DNA of 64,000 nucleotides from contig NW_019091462.1 of assembly GCF_001949145.1 (NCBI RefSeq), positions 1-64,000 of the forward strand. Reading direction: 5' to 3'. Position numbers and translations under genes: made by a program. Numbering within the stretch: position 1 is the stretch's first letter; each line of letters opens with the position of its first letter. Under the pieces are notes generated by a model. That model searched no databases. It saw only the letters and a program-made list of their open reading frames with translations, and was not told where the DNA came from. This DNA comes from Acanthaster planci. Lineage: Eukaryota > Echinodermata > Asteroidea > Valvatida > Acanthasteridae. Below, piece by piece: positions 61,301 through 64,000 of the stretch.

Positions 61301-64000
61301 ATCTATTTATGGATCTAGCATTTCTGTTCATTGCCTGCACCCTCAAAAACTTTTTGAGAATATTGTTAAAAAAATCTTGATGATAGTTGCAAATTAGAGG
61401 TTTTTTTCACTGTTTCAGAGAAGATTCCATAATTCTTAAGAAACCCTTCTCCCAATTTTGTCAACAGGAAGCTGCATTCCGCAAGGTTGTCCAAGCCACC
61501 ATGGTGCGTGACAGACAGCATGGTCCAGTCATTGAGTTGAATCGCATCCAGGTCAAGCGTTCCCGCAGCAAGGCGGGGATGGCCGGACCAGACGGCACCA
61601 AGTCAGTCTTTGGCCAGGCCTGCTCCAAGCTCAGTCAGTTTGGCTCTGACAGCTTGCTGCTCCCTCACCGTGTCTGGAAAGTCAAATTCATTGGTGAGTT
61701 TTACCTTTTAGAATCTCTGTGTCACCCAAAAACTCTTCAGCAAATATGCCATCACTAAATATTAGCAGTTTAAAGAGCTGCTAAGACTATCATTTGTAGA
61801 TCTAACAAAATTCTATTTAACCCTAACAGTCCTTAGCCCATTAGTTTCAATGCAATATTTCACTGACCATACAGGATTAAGGCTAAAACTAGCAGAGTGC
61901 CATGCTGGGCAATTTAAATCTCTTATTTTGCCTTTTAGGGGAGAGTGTTGATGATTGCGGGGGTGGATACAGTGAATCTATAGCCGAGATGTGTGATGAG
62001 CTGCAGAATGGCTCCACCCCTCTCTTAGTGCTGACACCCAATGGGCGTGATGAGGCTGGAGCCAACCGTGACTGCTTCATACTCAATCCAGCTGCCAAGT
62101 CACCCACTCATCAGAACATGTTCAGGTTCCTAGGTAGGCTTGCTTACTCACTTGGGGTATCTTTATTTGGAGGTTTTTAATAATTTATTTCTGAGATTTT
62201 GTGGAAAACGTTCAACTTCTGCACTACATTTATGGAGTAATTCATCTGTTTTCAGATTTCACTTTGTTTTGAAAAGCCATCTTTGGCTGCCTTTATAGAA
62301 ACTGTTTATATTCTTACTTCAACAAAATACAATTTTGAAAAGACTTGGGTTATTTTTTGAAGGGGGGTATGTTAGATACTGTGCACCTTATCAACCACCT
62401 CCTGCTGGGTGGAATTTGAATATGCAGAACAAGTTCCTGGGCAGTTTTCAAGATTTTCCATATTCAAAAATCCTCAAGAATTCATAGCTTCATTTACTGG
62501 ACGTTTACACCCACACGAAAGACTGTCTGGTGGCTACTCTAGTCTGACAGGCAACTTCCACTGATGTCCAAGTATTGCATCCAGGCCTGCCGCCCAGTAA
62601 AGAGATCCCAGATTGTGCAGTGTTGTGTAATTTCCTTTGTTCACGAAATTGGTCCAGTGCGTTGCTGAATGGCAGTGGCATCTTTTCAAATGCAGCTGGA
62701 TTAGCGTGCAGTGGTACTGTATCGCTTATCGCTGGAGTGCTGGAGCACTTTTGTCCCCGCTGATAATCCGCGGGTGCTGAATGCCACAAACAGTGGTATA
62801 CTATTTCAAAGCAAAGACGGATTACCTAAGCTTATGCCAGCCGAGAAATGATGGCAATTCCCAGCAGCTGGTCTTTTCTTCTGAGTACAGTCTTTTGTTA
62901 CAAGGCCCAGCTCCTTTGTCCGATTTGGGCACCCTGGCTATACATACAAACCCAAGGAGTCCGGTACTGGAAACCCCGGCATTGAGTGCTTAAAGCTGTG
63001 ATATTGTATTATGCTCTAATTTGGACAGTGACAGGAAATCATAGAAATGTAAAAGGAAGTAGCCCACTTATGCTCAATTTTCCCTATGTTTTCCTGACAG
63101 GTATTCTGATTGGTATTGCTATCCGTACCGGCAGCCCCCTCAGCCTATCCCTTGCCGAGCCGGTGTGGAAGCAGCTGGCTGGTATGCCACTCACTGTCAC
63201 TGATCTTACTGAAGTGGACAAAGACTATATGCCAGGTAAATAGAAATCATTCGAGCAGTGGATTAAAAGAAGGAAGTAAAAATTCCTCTCTTCTTTATTA
63301 CTTTCCAGTTCTAGTGTCTTGTACCCTTACCCTGTTTCAGTTGCCGAGCCCTAAGGAATTTGGGGGAAAAGGTTGTAACACAACCTTTTATCCACTGTCC
63401 AAACGTTTGTGGATGTATTTCTGGTATTATCAAGGAAACAATTATATCTAAATATTCAAGGGATTTCATTGAACATCTGAGGTATTCCTTTGTTTTGTGT
63501 GTGTAATTTTGGCAATCCTTCAGTTGCAGTTCATGTCATGTTAGTTGTTCTGATGCCTACTTAAATTTGTAACTCTAGCATTGCTCTCCTCTCTTTTATG
63601 TTTCTTTTTTCATTTATTCCTTCATTACAGTTTATTTTAAAACTGAACAAACAACAATTCTGAGGAGTACCAATGTCTGATTTACGGTGCAAATGAATAA
63701 GAAGGAAATAACATATCAAAAGTACAACAAAAAGCAAAAAAGGAGGATATTATAGAAACTATAAAAGCGACTAAAAATGAACAGGTAATAAATAAAATAT
63801 TGGGAAAGTAAACAACAACACCAAATAAAAATACAAGACAAATTTATAGACATGTACTGACATTTTAAAATCTTGTTCTCACTTAACTTTTGGGACAACT
63901 TTTTTTACACTTTTGTTTGTTCGGAATGAACCAGGTCTGATATGTATTCGTGACATGGAACCTGATGCCTTCTTGTCCATGGAAATGGCATTCAGTACCC
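13881..64000 (+). CDS. HERC2: E3 ubiquitin ligase HERC2 (72 exons seen, 3' end beyond window)
   Basis: Orthologue of the giant HECT-and-RCC1-repeat ubiquitin ligase. Start: ATG 13881 in a strong context (accATGg), in-frame TGA at 13863. Exons: 13881-13967, 14248-14365, 14995-15186, 15440-15656, 16091-16351, 16722-17013, 17299-17463, 17948-18157, 18509-18660, 19622-19782, 20216-20329, 20771-20942, 22451-22715, 23257-23457, 23851-24079, 24436-24745, 25082-25278, 25686-25841, 28025-28210, 28633-28839, 29441-29532, 29724-30383, 30805-31018, 31293-31453, 32810-32983, 33970-34465, 34736-34911, 35703-35895, 36224-36412, 36873-37057, 37466-37616, 38324-38526, 39045-39269, 39586-39733, 40354-40616, 41083-41332, 41899-42077, 42510-42671, 43054-43279, 44224-44332, 44448-44584, 44898-45088, 45596-45793, 46674-46961, 47142-47223, 47341-47481, 47931-48021, 48350-48527, 49139-49392, 49870-50057, 50361-50543, 51183-51348, 51762-51918, 52201-52302, 52451-52642, 53393-53546, 54350-54457, 54697-54987, 55117-55244, 55688-55969, 56345-56463, 57250-57448, 57841-58055, 58293-58470, 58872-59125, 59638-59777, 60095-60190, 60615-60907, 61468-61693, 61939-62133, 63101-63235, 63935-64000 (continues). 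All introns are GT-AG except intron 53 (GC-AG). Phases agree throughout; about 4,658 residues are visible. Confidence 0.96.
16722..17463 (+). CDS. HERC2: HERC2 exons 6-7: helical region before RLD1 (residues 292-444)
   Basis: Exon 6 encodes [18 protein letters not shown] and an [10 protein letters not shown] helix; exon 7 encodes [36 protein letters not shown]. Both align collinearly with the human protein. Exon 7 ends with the acidic-then-helical segment that in human is followed by a short GWGLIGWKYY stretch; no matching coding segment is found in the intron 17464-17947 or in exon 8. Confidence 0.93.
17948..22715 (+). CDS. HERC2: HERC2 exons 8-13: RLD1, first RCC1-like beta-propeller (residues 445-802)
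   Basis: Exons 8-13 encode RCC1-type blades: [20 protein letters not shown] (exons 9/10), [20 protein letters not shown] (10), [16 protein letters not shown] (11), [16 protein letters not shown] (12) and the [15 protein letters not shown] blade (12/13). RCC1-like propellers bind protein partners. This propeller is clearly more diverged from human than RLD2 and RLD3. Exon 8 begins [13 protein letters not shown] and contains a Ser/Pro/Thr-rich insertion (NPPSSSAST). Exon 13 has lost the usual tryptophan-glycine signature in its second half ([17 protein letters not shown]). Confidence 0.92.
19845..20045 (+). repeat. Minisatellite, roughly 10-bp CCCCACAAGT units (intron 10)
   Basis: Degenerate repeats of a 10-bp unit (ccccacaagt, with ccctacaagt, ccctgcaagt and ccacaattcc variants) fill about 200 bp of the 433-bp intron between exons 10 and 11. 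Purine/pyrimidine strand asymmetry is strong. No coding role. Confidence 0.7.
21862..21985 (+). repeat. Dispersed repeat, copy 2 (intron 12)
   Basis: Diverged copy of the segment at 9395-9520, same orientation (shared 'aacatttttgt', 'gtaacc', 'actccagaa', 'aatcacatc'). It lies in the long 1.5-kb intron between exons 12 and 13. Element class unknown. Confidence 0.5.
22781..22990 (+). repeat. 67-bp tandem repeat, about 3 copies (intron 13)
   Basis: Units start at 22781, 22848, 22915 and (partial) 22982, each with 'catcYatggaagcctctggg' followed by 'tagtggtagtgttaaga' and 'ctagtggctttgg'. Copies one and two end 'acttacacacg', copy three returns to the same ending, so units alternate slightly. 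Sits about 65 bp after the exon 13 donor. Confidence 0.9.
23257..28210 (+). CDS. HERC2: HERC2 exons 14-19: helical region after RLD1 (residues 803-1228)
   Basis: Collinear with human HERC2: [18 protein letters not shown] and [20 protein letters not shown] (exon 14), [20 protein letters not shown] (15), [20 protein letters not shown] followed by a charged Glu/Lys linker (16), [13 protein letters not shown] (17), [20 protein letters not shown] (18) and [14 protein letters not shown] (19). Exon 16 ends with the split codon AA|G, resolved by a donor inside 'ctcaa|gttcgt'. These segments form long alpha-helical scaffolding in the family. Intron 18 (25842-28024, 2.2 kb) is the largest intron of the gene and holds no recognised gene. 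Confidence 0.92.
28633..29532 (+). CDS. HERC2: HERC2 exons 20-21: cytochrome-b5-like domain (residues 1229-1328)
   Basis: Exon 20 has the b5 core [20 protein letters not shown] and [11 protein letters not shown]; exon 21 has [15 protein letters not shown] then FFVGMYV. In true cytochrome b5 the haem is held by two histidines, in HPGG and in VGHS. Here the first motif reads APCG (histidine lost) while VGHS is intact. The human HERC2 domain, as I recall it, has lost both. The domain is therefore probably a binding module that does not hold haem in the normal way. Its first 30 residues ([20 protein letters not shown]) are a low-complexity linker. Confidence 0.93.
29724..34465 (+). CDS. HERC2: HERC2 exons 22-26: central helical region (residues 1329-1896)
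   Basis: Exon 22 (660 nt) is the largest: it encodes [33 protein letters not shown] and a long variable Thr/Pro/Ala-rich stretch. Exon 23 has [22 protein letters not shown] and an Arg-rich end with an Ala run; exon 24 is a low-complexity Lys/Glu linker ([19 protein letters not shown]) of low conservation. Exon 25 has [13 protein letters not shown]; exon 26 has [29 protein letters not shown], an acidic run DEEEEDNG, and [17 protein letters not shown]. All align in order with human. Confidence 0.92.
31576..32626. mobile_element. 1,051-bp element with 31-bp perfect terminal inverted repeats (intron 24)
   Basis: The 31 bp at 31576-31606 (begins ggggcttaccagtaaggcct) recur as the exact reverse complement at 32596-32626, and 'aagtccgct' extends the match just inside both ends. 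The element fills most of the intron between exons 24 and 25. No transposase is recognisable in its short frames, so it looks like a non-autonomous DNA transposon. A target-site duplication is not obvious, so superfamily is not assigned. Confidence 0.85.
33122..33703 (-). mobile_element. TTAA-bounded MITE, copy A (inverted, intron 25)
   Basis: Begins TTAACCACTTGCCG and ends with AGTGGTTAA, that is, inverted termini bounded by TTAA. Reverse-complementing it gives the same internal landmarks as the copies at 53659 and 62391: the 'ctccagtaaatga/tcatttactgga' block, 'gcaggcctggctgaa', 'aacgaaaattacg' and 'ttgtaacaaaagac'. TTAA targets and CC(A/C)-type ends are characteristic of the piggyBac superfamily; assignment is inference. 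No transposase seen. Confidence 0.75.
34736..35895 (+). CDS. HERC2: HERC2 exons 27-28: MIB/HERC2 domain (residues 1897-2019)
   Basis: Exon 27 ends with [19 protein letters not shown] and exon 28 continues [44 protein letters not shown], almost identical to human. This SH3-like domain is shared with Mind bomb ligases and binds peptide ligands. Exon 27 starts with a variable acidic/Pro-rich linker ([20 protein letters not shown]). The domain is split by a phase-0 intron that contains a minisatellite. Confidence 0.95.
35110..35490 (+). repeat. 21-bp minisatellite in intron 27
   Basis: About 18 tandem copies of a 21-bp unit (cttagatctgtggtctgttgt and close variants with ggtttg or ttgac). Flanking 34925-35110 and 35490-35575 hold more degenerate copies. 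Because 21 is a multiple of three, several frames stay open and would read as heptads such as VVLDLWS, but no splice signals or conservation suggest coding. Confidence 0.9.
36224..38526 (+). CDS. HERC2: HERC2 exons 29-32: helical region (residues 2020-2262)
   Basis: Exon 29: [20 protein letters not shown] and [16 protein letters not shown]. Exon 30: [20 protein letters not shown]. Exon 31: [18 protein letters not shown] and [20 protein letters not shown]. Exon 32: [20 protein letters not shown]. All match human HERC2 in order; repeated amphipathic helices suggest an armadillo-like scaffold (inference). Intron 31 carries MITE copy B. Confidence 0.92.
37840..38190 (+). mobile_element. TTAA-type MITE, copy B (3'-truncated, intron 31)
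   Basis: Matches the left 60 percent of the copies at 53659 and 62391 ('taccacttcc', 'ttcatttactgga', 'ttacacccacacaaatgact', 'aggcctgccgcccagtaaag', 'gttgcgtaatttcctt'), then the similarity stops near 'ctcatcgcttgga'. The left end reads TTTACC rather than TTAACC. Confidence 0.7.
39045..40616 (+). CDS. HERC2: HERC2 exons 33-35: Tudor-like segment and linker (residues 2263-2474)
   Basis: Exon 33 encodes [20 protein letters not shown] and [35 protein letters not shown]: a five-strand barrel pattern (G-x-V … V-x-F … C-x-L) as in Tudor-like folds. Exon 34 gives [20 protein letters not shown]. Exon 35 gives [20 protein letters not shown], then a variable Ser/Asp stretch and [19 protein letters not shown]. 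Collinear with human. Confidence 0.92.
41083..42077 (+). CDS. HERC2: HERC2 exons 36-37: UBA domain and acidic tail (residues 2475-2617)
   Basis: The UBA-type ubiquitin-binding fold is split between exons: [20 protein letters not shown] (exon 36; MGF is the UBA loop signature) and [14 protein letters not shown] (exon 37). Before it is a basic/Pro linker ([17 protein letters not shown]). After it is a strongly acidic run ([18 protein letters not shown]). The split codon A|GT joins the exons in frame. Confidence 0.93.
42510..44332 (+). CDS. HERC2: HERC2 exons 38-40: CPH region (residues 2618-2782)
   Basis: Exon 38: [45 protein letters not shown]. Exon 39: [20 protein letters not shown] and [14 protein letters not shown], then [20 protein letters not shown]. 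Exon 40: [20 protein letters not shown] and SEMELVP. The CPH domain (shared by CUL7, PARC and HERC2) binds the p53 tetramerisation region in vertebrates. Very high identity to human is visible across all three exons. Confidence 0.94.
43341..43853. repeat. Possible MITE rich in ATATTCGAAT (intron 39)
   Basis: Both ends of this stretch hold TCGAAT/ATATTCGA motifs in loosely inverted order (43358-43410 and 43785-43850), and 'gtgccaaatatctgaata' on the left loosely matches the reverse complement of 'tattcaaattgacttagccc' on the right. Imperfect; may be an old MITE. Confidence 0.3.
44448..44584 (+). CDS. HERC2: HERC2 exon 41: ZZ-type zinc finger (residues 2783-2828)
   Basis: One exon encodes the whole finger: [22 protein letters not shown], then NHRHPF, giving the C-x2-C / C-x2-C / C-x2-C / H-x-H zinc ligand series of ZZ domains. 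In HERC2 this finger binds SUMO and N-terminal histone-like tails (known for vertebrates). All ligands are present. Confidence 0.96.
44898..46961 (+). CDS. HERC2: HERC2 exons 42-44: DOC/APC10 domain (residues 2829-3054)
   Basis: Exon 42: basic linker ([15 protein letters not shown]) then [20 protein letters not shown]. Exon 43: [39 protein letters not shown]. Exon 44: [28 protein letters not shown], the conserved jelly-roll core of the APC10-like fold, then an acidic linker ([13 protein letters not shown]) and the first strand of RLD2 ([20 protein letters not shown]). The domain is used for substrate or partner binding. Intron 43 holds an assembly gap. Confidence 0.95.
46226..46445. repeat. 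Inverted repeat (hairpin element) around assembly gap, intron 43
   Basis: The left arm (46226-46270, contains ttgcccttacccaacgtata) recurs as its near-perfect reverse complement at 46400-46445, with the 80-bp N run 46288-46367 between them. Outer ends are AT-dinucleotide rich (taattatatata). This is a palindromic element, probably a fold-back MITE, that broke the assembly. Confidence 0.85.
46674..50543 (+). CDS. HERC2: HERC2 exons 44-51: RLD2, second RCC1-like beta-propeller (residues about 3035-3426)
   Basis: Seven blades with WG(x)G signatures: [12 protein letters not shown] (exon 44), [15 protein letters not shown] (46), [20 protein letters not shown] (47/48), [20 protein letters not shown] (48), [20 protein letters not shown] (49), [20 protein letters not shown] (49/50) and [15 protein letters not shown] (50), closing with [14 protein letters not shown] (51). 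Near identity with human over long runs. The tail of exon 51 ([18 protein letters not shown]) is also conserved. Confidence 0.96.
51183..53546 (+). CDS. HERC2: HERC2 exons 52-56: linker region (residues 3427-3683)
   Basis: Exon 52: [20 protein letters not shown] and [11 protein letters not shown]. Exons 53-54 encode a low-complexity Ser/Thr/Pro/Ala stretch, diverged from human; intron 53 has a GC donor. Exon 55: [19 protein letters not shown]. Exon 56: [20 protein letters not shown] and [13 protein letters not shown], ended by a weak donor (GTCTCT) but in correct phase for exon 57. Confidence 0.9.
51919..52200 (+). other. HERC2: GC-AG intron (HERC2 intron 53)
   Basis: The donor reads GAG|GCAAGT at 51919, the standard strong context for the rare GC class, and the acceptor is acatacag at 52200. 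Reading through the donor meets TGA after 13 codons, and nearby GT sites do not preserve frame with the phase-0 start of exon 54. Confidence 0.85.
53659..54261 (+). mobile_element. TTAA-bounded MITE, copy C (603 bp, intron 56)
   Basis: Runs from TTAACCACTTCCTGCC to ACTGAGTGGTTAA. Same length (603 bp) as copy D and collinear with it throughout. Internal minus-strand frame (53845-54057) is shared with copies D and A but is short and has no recognised domain. Recently enough inserted that both termini and the TTAA boundaries are intact. Confidence 0.85.
54350..56463 (+). CDS. HERC2: HERC2 exons 57-61: conserved region before RLD3 (residues 3684-3992)
   Basis: Exon 57: [20 protein letters not shown] and VSVRSG; exon 58: [40 protein letters not shown]. 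Together these form a beta-rich module of a kind I also recall in other giant proteins such as ZZEF1. The rest is helical: [18 protein letters not shown] (58), [11 protein letters not shown] (59), [40 protein letters not shown] (60) and [11 protein letters not shown] (61). Very close to human. Confidence 0.95.
57250..60907 (+). CDS. HERC2: HERC2 exons 62-68: RLD3, third RCC1-like beta-propeller (residues 3993-4451)
   Basis: Blades: [20 protein letters not shown] (62), [20 protein letters not shown] (63), [20 protein letters not shown] (63/64), [20 protein letters not shown] (64), [20 protein letters not shown] (65), [20 protein letters not shown] (65/66), [20 protein letters not shown] (67), closing [19 protein letters not shown] (68). 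Exon 68 also carries the linker to HECT ([20 protein letters not shown]). In vertebrates RLD3 contacts several partners. Exon lengths and phases of 64-65 equal those of 48-49 in RLD2. Confidence 0.96.
61468..64000 (+). CDS. HERC2: HERC2 exons 69-72: start of HECT ubiquitin-ligase domain, truncated by window (residues 4452-4658+)
   Basis: Exon 69: [20 protein letters not shown] and [20 protein letters not shown]. Exon 70: [44 protein letters not shown]. Exon 71: [26 protein letters not shown]. Exon 72 (63935 onward): LICIRDMEP and EMAFST, cut at the window edge. This is the HECT N-lobe, which binds the E2 enzyme. The catalytic cysteine of the C-lobe and the protein's end lie beyond 64000; about 230 residues are expected to remain by comparison with human. 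Confidence 0.95.
62391..62993 (+). mobile_element. TTAA-type MITE, copy D (603 bp, intron 70)
   Basis: Collinear with copy C over its whole length, with the left end TCAACCACCTCC (one change in TTAA) and the right end TTGAGTGCTTAA. Shared minus-strand frame at 62505-62789 (contains [17 protein letters not shown]). It lies inside the intron that separates exons 70 and 71 of the HECT domain. Confidence 0.85.

Noticed and set aside
13881-64000. Possibility of two separate genes (HERC1-like or RCC1-like plus HECT gene) rather than one
   Set aside because: All 71 junctions are in frame, and domain order and spacing match full-length HERC2 throughout.
1-64000. CRISPR arrays, bacterial operons, tRNA or rRNA genes, viral cassettes
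   Set aside because: None seen; the window is intron-rich animal DNA, and the tandem arrays lack the repeat-spacer pattern.

Overview
This is a stretch of animal nuclear DNA: AT-rich, with many GT-AG introns, long non-coding regions and two runs of N (assembly gaps at 11250-11302 and 46288-46367). It is dominated by one very large gene on the + strand, the orthologue of HERC2 (giant HECT-type E3 ubiquitin ligase). I could chain 72 coding exons from a start codon at 13881 to the window edge at 64000. Every junction keeps the reading frame, giving about 4,658 codons. The human protein is about 4,834 residues, so only the end of the HECT domain, including the catalytic cysteine, lies beyond the window. 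The host is probably a marine invertebrate: the protein is very close to vertebrate HERC2 over most of its length, introns are short (mostly 0.2-1 kb), and the non-coding DNA is rich in TACATGTA and TAGGCCTA palindromes. I favour an echinoderm, hemichordate or cephalochordate, but the sequence alone does not settle it.

Layout. 1-1835: two tandem repeat arrays (about 86/172 bp, then about 195/390 bp). 1836-4600: fragments that look like exons of an unrecognised minus-strand gene, including a good last coding exon with a poly(A) signal. 4600-13100: no gene that I can support, some dispersed repeats and a gap flanked by an inverted repeat. 13130-13880: probable HERC2 promoter/5' leader with a CRE palindrome. 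13881-64000: HERC2.

HERC2 domain order: N-terminal region with an eight-cysteine insert (exons 1-5), helical region (6-7), RLD1 (8-13), helical region (14-19), cytochrome-b5-like domain (20-21), helical region (22-26), MIB/HERC2 domain (27-28), helical region (29-32), Tudor-like segment (33), linker (34-35), UBA (36-37), CPH region (38-40), ZZ zinc finger (41), DOC/APC10 (42-44), RLD2 (44-51), low-complexity linker (52-56), conserved beta-rich and helical region (57-61), RLD3 (62-68), start of HECT (69-72, truncated). In vertebrates this protein ubiquitinates substrates in DNA-damage signalling, centrosome and iron-metabolism pathways. The RLD, DOC, ZZ and b5-like modules are binding modules and the HECT domain is the catalyst.

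The introns carry several mobile or repeat elements: four copies of a roughly 600-bp element with TTAA-bounded termini (piggyBac-like MITE), a 1,051-bp element with perfect 31-bp terminal inverted repeats, a palindrome around the second gap, and three minisatellites. The most interesting observations are a half-preserved haem-ligand pattern in the b5-like domain, the N-terminal cysteine-rich insert, the matching exon structure of RLD2 and RLD3, and a GC-AG intron. I found no sign of a new multi-gene system.
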